Positions 19,201-26,151 of a DNA stretch of 64,000 bases are shown in pieces. How positions within the stretch are numbered: the first letter of the stretch is position 1; each line of letters begins with the position of its first letter. This DNA comes from Aurantiochytrium sp. KH105. Its lineage: Eukaryota > Sar > Bigyra > Thraustochytrida > Thraustochytriidae. A program made the position numbers and the translations under genes. Location of the stretch: contig BGKB01000010.1 of NCBI GenBank assembly GCA_003116975.1, forward strand, positions 1 to 64,000, read 5' to 3'. Below the pieces are notes generated by a model. That model saw only the letters and a list, made by a program, of their open reading frames with translations. It was not told the origin of the DNA and did no database searches.

Positions 19201-22200
19201 CGATGTTCGCCACGCACCTGCATGCCCTCGAAGGTGGTACCTGGGTCCCCAGTTGCCCAGACGCCTGGTTTTTTACCCCAAAGTTCGTGGCGCACTTGCT
19301 GCACAGCAATGTACTCGCCCCGCTCCCAAAAATATGCCGTATGGAGCCTGCTCTCCGAGAGCCGCTCGGCTTGCGTTTGCGGGTTGTATCGCGGGGCTCG
19401 TCGACGACGCGCCGCGCCATTCGAAAGATCGGCAATCTCTTCCTTGGAAAGAACATCCGGGGTCTTGTAGGTCCTAAAGACGATGGGCTTTTTCTTGCGC
19501 GACGAGCCGTGTTTCTTCCCCACGGCGGCTGCCCCCTTACCCGGAAGTTGTGTGTTGTCTTCTTCAGAAGAGCTTTCCTCTGAAGAATCGTTCTCGGAGG
19601 AGGACTCGACCTCTTCACCGCTTTCCCGTCGCCTCGCGCGCTCCTCCCTTCGCGCTTGTTTTTCTGCAGCCAAGAGCAGCTGTGTGGCTTTGGCCTTGGC
19701 ATCAAGTCTCGACTCGTACATGTAGCGCGCGAGATCTTTTTCTTCGCGCAGAACAGCTTGCGCTGCTCGAATTCTCCGCATGTCGACGACCTCAAAGTGT
19801 TTAGCCTCGTACTTGCGAGCAAATTCATCCACGAGATGGCGAGAGGTAACGTGGAGAGAAATATATGCTCGCTGTTTGCCGACTGCAATCTGTGGGCCAC
19901 GTGACATGTGGCCGTGCCATTCGATGCACTGATTCGGGTGTACCACTACTGCGTCCGTGGGAACGCCGAAAGTTGCGGCTGCTTGTTTTGTGGTTGTGTC
20001 CCCGGCCAAGGCGCTTTCGGATCGAACCTTGCGCACGCGCAGCTCACGCCTTTCGCCATTTTGGATGTCTGCCGCAAGTAGAAAGGGATTTCCGCGGAAT
20101 GAAAGCTTGCCCGTCTCAAACTCCTCCTTGAAGAAAAGCCGCAAAAGCTCAATGTCCTCGAGGAAATTGGTATCGTGAAGCATTTTAAGCAAATAATTTT
20201 GCCCGTTCCACATGTACGAGGGGGAATACTTGCCGAAATGATTGAATGAGTTTGCAAAGCAAATCTCGCATCGCGTATTTGGAACACCCATCTCGCTCTC
20301 CACAGCAAAATGCTTGCCACAGGCGCGGATAATTGTCTTTGGTTTGGGAAAGTTCTCCGGACCGCACATTTCTTTGGCCATGAGTCGCTTGATCTCGTCT
20401 TCGTACGCGCGTAGCGCCTGCTCGCGCGTCTCGTAAATACCGACGTAACGAAATCGTAGAGCTTTTTTCCCGTTGACGTCCTCGTCCCGGCTGAAGCGCT
20501 TGACCTTGGATCTGAACGCTTTGGATCCGGGATACAGCTGCTCGCCCATGAACCCGATTTTTACGACCCAGCCTCTCGGCTTGAGAAAGGATTCTGCAAA
20601 CGTCTCCGCAGCGCCTTCTGCTGCGCTCAAGCGCGTCTCGCCGCCGCGTCTCCACTTGACAAGAGCCTCGACGACGCGTACGGACGCGACCCGGAGACGA
20701 TTGAGAAGATACAAGAGAGACCCAACATCTTCCGTCTGTACAAATCCTGAAAGGTGGCTTTGGAACCTTCGACTGCACGCCTCTGCCTCGCTCCGAGCCG
20801 AGGCAATGAGCTGTTCCCGCGAGGCAATGGCGTCGAGAACACCCATTTCAAGACCAGCATCCACGGCGGCTCGCCGCATTTGCCATTCATGTGCTTCTTT
20901 GGGTGACACATAGAAATGCCTTCCTTGGCACTGAGCGCGCGTACATCGTTGCTTGAATCCCCACTCATTGCAAAAAGGGGGCGCTGTTTCCAACGTCATC
21001 CCGCGGACAGTGCTGGCGTCGAGGTCAACTTGACTAAGTAGAACCTTTCGATTTTGATGGGAAACGTTCGCCGCGCTCATGGCCGCAGCGACAAAGTCTG
21101 TCGCATCAAGCCTCTCGTCATCATTATCATCTTTATCATCGCCAGCGGCCGAACGTTTGGAGGAGCCTTCTTTTTCGTCGATATTCCCCATTTCGGACAC
21201 GAGACTCTCTGAGGAGGCTGCTGTGGATATGGACATCTCGCTGCTCTGAGAAGGCGGTCTGACCGCCGTCGACGCGGATTTACGCGCTTCGTGCTGCGCC
21301 TTCCTTGCCAAGCGGACGCGGTTTTTGATCTGAGCTAGCTCTTGCTCTTGCTGGCGTGACAATGCCGCCTCCGCGTCAGCCATTCGGTGCTGTCTACGCG
21401 TAGAGCTATCCATGAGCTCCAGATGAGACATTTTCAATCCCTCGCGAAGATGATAGTCCCAGTCCTGAGGATCTGGTGTCGAAGGTGGATCTAGATCATC
21501 AGCTTGACTTGCGTCGCATTCGGTCAAATGGCTTGCCTCGGTGTGTGGTGCACGTGAGTCAGCTTCGAGCGCAGGAAGCTTGGTTTTGGCCAAATTTGGC
21601 GAAGTTTGTGCATTCGTTGCCGCGCTTACAAAGGAGTCTGGCGCCAGTCCTCGCTCGATCATATGCCGCTTGAGCTGTTTCGCGTCCTCCTTGGCCGCGT
21701 CTGCTGTTTTGCGCAGGGCAGAAGCCTCGGCTTGTTTTGCCAGCATCACGCGACGCGTTTTTGCCCGTGCCTCAAAGGAAAGGACATTGTGTTGCTTGCG
21801 AAGCTTTTCAAGAAGCTCTTGGGCCTCCGCGGCTACTTTTTCGGCCTCGTCATGGGCCTCATTGGCTTCACGGTCTGCGCGCTGCACACGCAGCAGGAAG
21901 TTTCGTTTCTTCTCGATTCTACCTTGTGCAACTAGCATTGTTGCGTCGAGCTCACTATCTCGGTCACGACGAAGCTGCCGCGAGCGAGGCGTCAAGGCCT
22001 CCAGTCCCTCTTGCAGTTCTGGTGAGCGCAGCGCCCACTCTTGATGGCTGTCGACCAGCAAATCGACTTCTGCGTCGGCGTTTTCTATTTGATTGTGCAG
22101 AGCGTCCTTGCCCGGAATGCCCGTGCCATGAAAGAGGACCCTGCCTTCATGGATTTCTTTGACGAACTGCACTCCCTCAGATTCAATAGCGAGACGAGAC

Positions 22201-22568
22201 AATTCGGCGTTGCGTTCCACACGCAAGGCCTTCTCCTCGTGATACTCTTCATCTCGACGTTCGCGTTCTAGTGCACGCTGTACGCTTTCGCGAGCGCCTT
22301 CGATAACGCGTGCATTAAGTTCCGCTGCGACATCGCCAGGCTCAACAGCTGGACCGTCGATGTTGTCTTTATAGGTCTCCAAAGCATGATCATTGTCACC
22401 AGAGTCTCGTTGCAGCTCGCCATCGTCGTGAGCATGAGGTGCTCGACCTGGTGGTGGTCGTGACGTCACCGAGAATCGCGCCTTGGCTTGCTGCTCTTTT
22501 CGATGCAGGCGTTTTCGAAGCGCTTCTCGACGCGCCGCGGGTCCAAGCAGCGCTTGCTCGCGCTGCAT
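13248..22568 (-). CDS. Giant IQ/EF-hand protein with CCCH-like zinc finger (3106 aa)
   Basis: Not recognised as a known protein as a whole. The first in-frame ATG is at 22568 (MQREQALLGPAARREALRKR); the frame is open further but without ATG. Order: charged coiled-coil region (residues about 1-330), acidic/Ser linker, CCCH-like finger at about 530-553 (C-x8-C-x4-C-x3-H in CNEWGFKQRCTRAQCQGRH), then about 700-730 a segment RFRYVGIYETREQALRAYED that loosely resembles AP2/ERF-type DNA-binding folds. IQ-type motifs occur at about 1200 (GIIQRNLRAAFARAF) and 1560 (IYIQRKWQATKAV). The middle and C-terminal parts repeat beta-rich stretches such as GTIRVSVYDASAGRATEW and GDLTVRVCWSRARVLADGRR. Two canonical EF hands follow near 2985-3050 (loops DSNRDGGLDPSE and DKDGNGTISLRE), so calcium binding is likely. 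The uninterrupted 9.3-kb frame is strong evidence of a real gene. Function unknown; a Ca2+/calmodulin-responsive scaffold is inference. Confidence 0.8.
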   Translation of the reverse strand: MQREQALLGPAARREALRKRLHRKEQQAKARFSVTSRPPPGRAPHAHDDGELQRDSGDNDHALETYKDNIDGPAVEPGDVAAELNARVIEGARESVQRALERERRDEEYHEEKALRVERNAELSRLAIESEGVQFVKEIHEGRVLFHGTGIPGKDALHNQIENADAEVDLLVDSHQEWALRSPELQEGLEALTPRSRQLRRDRDSELDATMLVAQGRIEKKRNFLLRVQRADREANEAHDEAEKVAAEAQELLEKLRKQHNVLSFEARAKTRRVMLAKQAEASALRKTADAAKEDAKQLKRHMIERGLAPDSFVSAATNAQTSPNLAKTKLPALEADSRAPHTEASHLTECDASQADDLDPPSTPDPQDWDYHLREGLKMSHLELMDSSTRRQHRMADAEAALSRQQEQELAQIKNRVRLARKAQHEARKSASTAVRPPSQSSEMSISTAASSESLVSEMGNIDEKEGSSKRSAAGDDKDDNDDERLDATDFVAAAMSAANVSHQNRKVLLSQVDLDASTVRGMTLETAPPFCNEWGFKQRCTRAQCQGRHFYVSPKEAHEWQMRRAAVDAGLEMGVLDAIASREQLIASARSEAEACSRRFQSHLSGFVQTEDVGSLLYLLNRLRVASVRVVEALVKWRRGGETRLSAAEGAAETFAESFLKPRGWVVKIGFMGEQLYPGSKAFRSKVKRFSRDEDVNGKKALRFRYVGIYETREQALRAYEDEIKRLMAKEMCGPENFPKPKTIIRACGKHFAVESEMGVPNTRCEICFANSFNHFGKYSPSYMWNGQNYLLKMLHDTNFLEDIELLRLFFKEEFETGKLSFRGNPFLLAADIQNGERRELRVRKVRSESALAGDTTTKQAAATFGVPTDAVVVHPNQCIEWHGHMSRGPQIAVGKQRAYISLHVTSRHLVDEFARKYEAKHFEVVDMRRIRAAQAVLREEKDLARYMYESRLDAKAKATQLLLAAEKQARREERARRRESGEEVESSSENDSSEESSSEEDNTQLPGKGAAAVGKKHGSSRKKKPIVFRTYKTPDVLSKEEIADLSNGAARRRRAPRYNPQTQAERLSESRLHTAYFWERGEYIAVQQVRHELWGKKPGVWATGDPGTTFEGMQVRGEHRKHFDFNRKLKEQGKALVARRKRIQRRLAKSLRRGDACNPETIMQLVQLGREAQGSLLLMDCDTAELFLQKWQQRTRAAGIIQRNLRAAFARAFCTDLRVRIAANAELELRRGRNAVKVARRFTRKVVRKSVHRAKQRMKRPFLTEAVEYEGETVLVSIHDAHKLDRFTRSKATLLEPCFACRGLTTRARERRDLAWLSVRGEPCVPGNVESCDRGIVKLERVFHAGAGNGPCYCRRAHASHGRLLFEAYFPATSQTICGVFRFASLLRGLRRVDAGVVQQAHEAARKAADILLQRGASAARLLPNVGERTVVPSTYACRKKPELRLRLVQLMDLLQEFDRRDRHCQRLWKGTQGLFRGMKRRARVAQENLMWREKAHVQASEHLHNAHATMLAAQVHKHAMVQACDTALNFSKRQIELYEDLSLSTNQQAWDPLENANNAIYIQRKWQATKAVELAIHIRNLAIHRAFEASIEYATSKDHADQTASLLRSTQCEIVPTIELFQNDTRAVRDLLQASLRAIVQISIRKLVAIKQGRQSRAGPLVRRWCLLERQPRHLRATTNHNTLFRQGRMIVSPPFVGHVKESIRAIIQVFELDAPSNPRVPALPPSWMRSKFTHSSRIEGFDPHVALAGPIFGGPQHKPTVEEAMCMLVRDRSAWDNSLAHQWSISFDVEDAIVQPPYVGTIRVSVYDASAGRATEWELDPIDLRLLLLEPHAGLPGAPIPEVFSYAHVQRLLLASRDANGMLTHQSMRKAIDALRRKVVGRLVQLVHLNVIDGGLRLGKLYFQRLRRKLFNSLFPTQWWKDLCRGRSSLQGHMILGGTHMIAGAPASVTVFENQGDLTVRVCWSRARVLADGRRIKRCRTTLHDESIRLMFQESGDLESFVLWKQCVKCNTYPRQVIEEILRNLTLDGAVRRGLCESGNEQRPASLDGECYDRVRTRAQSPSRQGPAYTGKERFVLAGKPLRTRFPFLPLGDARDASCRDPLKLVTNTRALYELVHREVLFISGLHLLVSGRMRTDGDILIEAAKFDQTVLSIRLSKPRVRDLVEKAGLGHLLERQRAKELFATLFALLAVRTATRPPHTTREHPFFAKFCKMLQVGVPRGAVAHAILHDKDLKASVVDTMHVVLDADHSMQPPDRFRLGPRSYQCLILSQARPDEHFRLLHRGVICVRENVPVSMDVLERNRNLWLRMRRETQREKDTRVCCTEQTVMALEDDLAKTAREQTTLYLEENAHVMVQTPHMDKIYEERTRLANRIAGVRHARRSRLTGALDGMRLDAPARKILWPSSTVMKRYALRSASPKSWKRATVEAVRRIDGIGCVLRCWQGPSGDALVQVRVPSWNHISSHTIDLDVVSEECWQEAEDLRTLARSQAHETMVRAEVSRSVASLSQTLLRGVSREIGPFRIRYDPIEERVFLQTQNGAAFALPIEGPSMPVSKTKMIVADESLTNSDEGMLETTAENEDAALIRRSSLKSSSSIDAGIEVFAQSDAHAKTESEVQEAARYASQEGQFDVAKDDWKIESELLARYTAAAAKTSSGDTIMRELLDPSARVGLGPVTGGATPESDPDAEILVKHSVTLPADMLDILACTKRSDVPFLAHAEAESAPEMQRLVTWLASRTRFVLRGAENGKDDAVSFDREFLRHGRLLRCVGQSSQRLGSILRATLSDQGDLLTVASFDRVRGEWTPQVSLELKRGQPVTRGSAIHAFVNLIPQHEGVEAIASEAQESLLEPRRMQELLRKLLGRCRALNNGNVLLDVNAFELRIYEAMRARDRAAACLVEDERCARASLEEACRELCSSERKRHAADLSERADQFARSQDIYVAAREWPAMSQEDADAHAIRAYLACESWRLTPIERAFRRFDSNRDGGLDPSEFRALAFSIGHVLTAEEATEALSLIDKDGNGTISLRELSLWALCAAPSKEKDLKFRRLQFELRVAASRARVRSVAERARTTVAGIAALSAAREPGVAESTVSYKEKK

Positions 22569-23119
22569 GGCGTCAACCGGCGCGCTCTCGACGGTGTGGC
22601 GTCTCGAGAACTCGAGCAGAGCACGCGGCTCCGTCTGAAAGAAAGAGCCCGCGCGCTCCACGCGCACGTGGCGGAGTTAGTCACAGTCTGAGGAGACCTC
22701 GACTGGGCTCATGCTCGGCGCCTGGGACGCACGCCGCTGCTGCTGCTGCTGTTGCCGCAAGCAGCTAGCTGGCCCTGAAAATGGGGACCTTCAGAGAGAA
22801 AGGTCCGTGTTACTTCTTACTAGTAGCCAAGCACCACCCCTCTCTCTCTATTCATTGTCAGGTTGATTGCCGCGCCGCCAGCGCTGGCACACTCACTCAC
22901 ATGTCAGGCCGCTTACTGCATTGGCCGAAGCAACAAGGCTCAACGGCTACATTCAATGGTGGGGGATATAGGACCTTGAAGTTCGTACACACCTTTGGCC
23001 GAGACAAGCACCACGCAACAACTTGAAGGCTGGCGACCTTGCTTTGCATTTCTCTGCGCGACGGCGAGGACGGGGCGCCAGACACTGCGAGGTCTCCGTC
23101 GGCGAGACGCTCGTGGAGA
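22569..23119. promoter_or_regulatory. Divergent promoter region (giant protein / TEX47-like)
   Basis: About 550 bp between divergent start codons. It contains a short gct run (22736-22753) and otherwise unremarkable sequence. It must hold both promoters; no specific element can be named. Confidence 0.4.
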
Positions 23120-23851
23120 ATGGCGGAGACAACCGACTACGCTGGCGCGGAGGCGGAGGGCGTAGATGGCGCCGGCAAGCTGCCGCCTTCCGCGACGGTG
23201 AAGCCGCTGAGTCTGCCGGACAACCTGCTGGAGCTGACGAGGCAAAAGGAGGTGACGATTCTTGCTCGCGTCATGCTTGTGGCGACACACAGCGGCGCCC
23301 AAGACGAGCTTGTTCGCGAAATAGAGACTCTGTGCGAGGGTCGTGGAACCGTGACGGGTGTCGGTCTCGTGATGCGCCAGGCATGCATGCTCTTTTGCGA
23401 AGGCCGCTCGGAGGCCATGCGGAACCTTGTGCTGGCCTTCAAGTCCAATTTGACCGCCAAGCTCGACGAGTTGCGCGTCGCAGCTTTTTGCGATGACGTT
23501 CCGAGCCGAAGCTATTCCAGCTTTGGGGTTATGGCTGTAAACGTCCCCAAAGAAGCGAATCTTGAAGTTCCCGAGGAGAACATGACCAAGTTTATATTTG
23601 AGTCCTATCAACGCTGTACACTGCTCGGCAAGGAAGTAGGCTCTCGCGAGGTTTCTTCGGCATTGGGTGCAATTCAGGAAAAGCAACCGGCGTTATTGGT
23701 TTCGAGCGAGCGCATCGCTGCAATTGCCACTCATAACGATGCTATGACCATGGATGACTTTTTCGACTTGCATGGAAGGCCTGCGCAGCCCGAGTCGCTC
23801 GGAGACACCATATGGCCGATGCAAGACATTGCTGTGGATCTTTTGCGGTAA
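23120..23851 (+). CDS. TEX47/BLUF-fold-like protein
   Basis: A 243-residue protein; ATG 23120 (MAETTDYAGAEAEG) is the first in frame. After a flexible 35-residue N-terminus, the pattern KEVTILARVMLVATHSG, then VTGVGLVMRQACMLFCEG, then LDELRVAAFCDDVPSRSYSSF follows the beta-alpha-beta-beta order of the BLUF-like fold seen in the testis-expressed protein TEX47, where a 'TG-hhhh-hhhhhEg' strand pair and a 'hhhh-xxDhPxRxFxxW' strand recur. The tyrosine of photosensory BLUF domains is not present in the first strand, so light sensing is not expected. TEX47 relatives occur mostly in flagellated lineages, which would fit the CEP164 gene elsewhere in the window. The match is by pattern only. It is convergent with the PRMT3-like gene, stop codons 132 bp apart. 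Confidence 0.45.
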   Translation: MAETTDYAGAEAEGVDGAGKLPPSATVKPLSLPDNLLELTRQKEVTILARVMLVATHSGAQDELVREIETLCEGRGTVTGVGLVMRQACMLFCEGRSEAMRNLVLAFKSNLTAKLDELRVAAFCDDVPSRSYSSFGVMAVNVPKEANLEVPEENMTKFIFESYQRCTLLGKEVGSREVSSALGAIQEKQPALLVSSERIAAIATHNDAMTMDDFFDLHGRPAQPESLGDTIWPMQDIAVDLLR

Positions 23852-23983
23852 GGTGTGCTTGCCGTAAGCTCAAGGAGGGCTCGCTTTTTGCTCACAATGT
23901 AAATGTATACGCCGCGAGAACAAGAGACATGGAGAACGCAACTTACCAAAAGATAAAAGATAAGAGGAAAAAGAAGGAGAATA

Positions 23984-25732
23984 TCAGTTCAAGGTGTAAG
24001 CGCGGTAATGCTTGTTGTCGATGGCGAGGGTGATGTCAATATCGCGCTTGTTACGGTCGTTTCGCTTGTAAGAGAGAGAGACGAGGAGCTCCTGACCAGC
24101 CACGACAGTGAGAAAGTTTTCCAGATACAGAACCGTCTGGACCCAATGCGTCTGCGGTGCCTCAGCAGCCGTCGAGAGAACGAGGTCAGTGCCGGGCGCC
24201 ATGGCACAATCAAAGGAAATGACAAAACTTGTAAGCATGGCGTCACGCGAGACACGAAGAGTCATCTCCGCCGAAAAGTCGAGATCCTCCTTTCGCACAG
24301 TGGCGATATCAATGTCATAGGCGAGCGCGCGGTCGGTGACGATGGTAGCCGGGTTTGCGACCTCCACAGCGGGATCCCGCGGGCGCATCTCGCAGAGCTC
24401 AGAGTAGTCGAAGCCGTAGACGTCGCGCCAGTAATCAAACTTCGCCATGTTGCTCTGTCCTTGTAAATAGATGGCAGCCTTGCAGGGGATCATGACGCCG
24501 CCCGGTTTGAGCCAGCGATCGCGGGCGTCGAGCACCGAGTCAAGCATCGACTCGAACAGCAAGCCATAACCCATCCATTCGGACACAATGACATCGGCCT
24601 TGATGTCCTCCGTAACCTTGCTTTCGAGTTCCTCGACGCGGCCGTTGACGACTTCAATGATGTCAGCAAACCCATTCTTGCGGACAAGTCTTTCCGCAAG
24701 CTCTGCGATGGACGAAGCGTCGACAGCAACCACGCGCTTGGCGCCGGCGCGGGCCGCAAACATACTAAGGATTCCGGTGCCGCATCCAACATCGAGAACA
24801 GTAGCGTTCTCGATACCCGGAACAACGGCCTCGACAGCCTCGCGATAGCCCTCGGTCCGGGGCCTGTCGCGTAGCATCTCCTCGTGGATACCCATGCGAC
24901 CGTATGAGGCAAAGTACCCGCTATCGGGGGCGTTGCGCTCTGCGGCCGAGGGTTCGTCGCGTTTAGTCTTCTTGCTGCTTTTTTTCTTGTTCTTATTTCT
25001 TGTCTCCTTCGTTTTACGCTCGTCGCCGTCAACCTTGAGTGTCTCGTCACCCTCATCGAGATCCGGGAGATCGTCGTCGTCATCCTCCTCCTCGTCGTCA
25101 TTGTCATCGTCATCGGACCCGGAGTCAAGCTTGTCGTCGAGTTCGATGACCTCGTCAAGAAGCTCGCGAATCTTGGCACGGCAGGTAGCAACTTCGTCTT
25201 CGAGCATGGCAATGCGCTCTTCAGCAGGAATGGACCTGTCGTTCTCGCCTTCGGCTTGCGCTCCGGCAGCAGCGTTGTTTCCGTGCGTTTGCTGGTGTTC
25301 CGGCTGCGAAGCATCCTTTGATCCAGCATTATCCTTTGCGGCAGCGAGAGCTGCGACGTCGTCGAAAGCATAAAGCAGAGCATCATCTTGCATGACGGGT
25401 TGCAGCAAGGAGTCATCGGCATCAATAGCCGCAAGCCCGTCTGGCGACTGGAGGGACTGAGCGATTTCCTCGACGGACCGTTCCCGCTTGGCAAACTCCT
25501 TGCGGCAAAAGTTGATCACGCGAATCCAGAGGTATTCGTCCTTGAGAGCCACTTTTTCCAAGTCGAGGCCATGGTCCTCCTTGCAGGCACGCACGAGCGC
25601 TTTGCTGCTCTTGAAGATGCGCTCCGAAAAGAGGTCTTGGCACTCCTCTTCCTCGAGGTCCTCCTCGAGGAGCTCCTCGTCCGAGAGCTCCTGATCGCCG
25701 TCTGGCACGAGGTCCTCTGCCTTGTCCGACAT
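23984..25732 (-). CDS. PRMT3: PRMT3-like protein arginine N-methyltransferase
   Basis: A 582-residue type I arginine methyltransferase that transfers methyl groups from S-adenosylmethionine to arginine; PRMT3 in other eukaryotes is cytosolic and methylates ribosomal protein uS5. Motifs: SAM-binding VLDVGCGTGILSMFAARAGA (near residue 312), post-I AVDAS, the double-E loop SEWMGYGLLFESML, and THW in APQTHWVQTV. Upstream is YFASYGRMGIHEEMLRD, the standard PRMT helix. The N-terminus (CQDLFSERIFKSS, then ACKEDHGLDL and YLWIRVINFCR) follows the PRMT3 zinc-finger domain and its IxLINFIR segment, but the CxxC and first His ligands are lost. A 60-residue Asp/Glu tract lies between the halves. Start at 25732 (MSDKAEDLVPDGD) is preferred over the upstream extension because acidic residues just before the finger are typical of PRMT3. 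Confidence 0.88.
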   Translation of the reverse strand: MSDKAEDLVPDGDQELSDEELLEEDLEEEECQDLFSERIFKSSKALVRACKEDHGLDLEKVALKDEYLWIRVINFCRKEFAKRERSVEEIAQSLQSPDGLAAIDADDSLLQPVMQDDALLYAFDDVAALAAAKDNAGSKDASQPEHQQTHGNNAAAGAQAEGENDRSIPAEERIAMLEDEVATCRAKIRELLDEVIELDDKLDSGSDDDDNDDEEEDDDDDLPDLDEGDETLKVDGDERKTKETRNKNKKKSSKKTKRDEPSAAERNAPDSGYFASYGRMGIHEEMLRDRPRTEGYREAVEAVVPGIENATVLDVGCGTGILSMFAARAGAKRVVAVDASSIAELAERLVRKNGFADIIEVVNGRVEELESKVTEDIKADVIVSEWMGYGLLFESMLDSVLDARDRWLKPGGVMIPCKAAIYLQGQSNMAKFDYWRDVYGFDYSELCEMRPRDPAVEVANPATIVTDRALAYDIDIATVRKEDLDFSAEMTLRVSRDAMLTSFVISFDCAMAPGTDLVLSTAAEAPQTHWVQTVLYLENFLTVVAGQELLVSLSYKRNDRNKRDIDITLAIDNKHYRAYTLN

Positions 25733-26151
25733 CTTCTTTCCTGAACCTCCCGGCGCGGCTTTGCTGGCCCTGAGCACGAACTCGCTGATTCGGGTCTTGC
25801 TACTCGTGGTGGCGCCGCGGGCCTGGGCAGGCCAGCCATTCTGCCAATGGGTTCTATCGATAGAGACCCATTCCAAACGCCATTAAAAATTAGGTCTTTT
25901 TACGGGAAAAAGTGATCCGCGCAAAGATACGTCGCCGAGCGTCGCCGAGCAAACAAAAGCAAAACAAGCGAAGCAAGCAAGCAAGCATCTTGCGCGCGCG
26001 CGCGCGTGCGCGGACGCCTTGCGGGGGCGTAGACCGGGTTTCCTCTTTTCGCTTTGCTTGGCGAAAAAGAGAGAACTGTTTCGTTGCGCGAGTTTTCCCC
26101 GCCACGGTCCGTGTGCTTGGACGACTCACTCCCGTGAAGAAAGAAGAAGAA
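25733..26151. promoter_or_regulatory. Divergent promoter region (PRMT3-like / UBA3)
   Basis: About 420 bp between divergent start codons. It includes gcaa repeats (25971-25986) followed by an alternating cg run (25991-26006), and a palindromic ctatcgatag-type sequence at 25853-25864. Promoter function is inferred from position. Confidence 0.4.
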
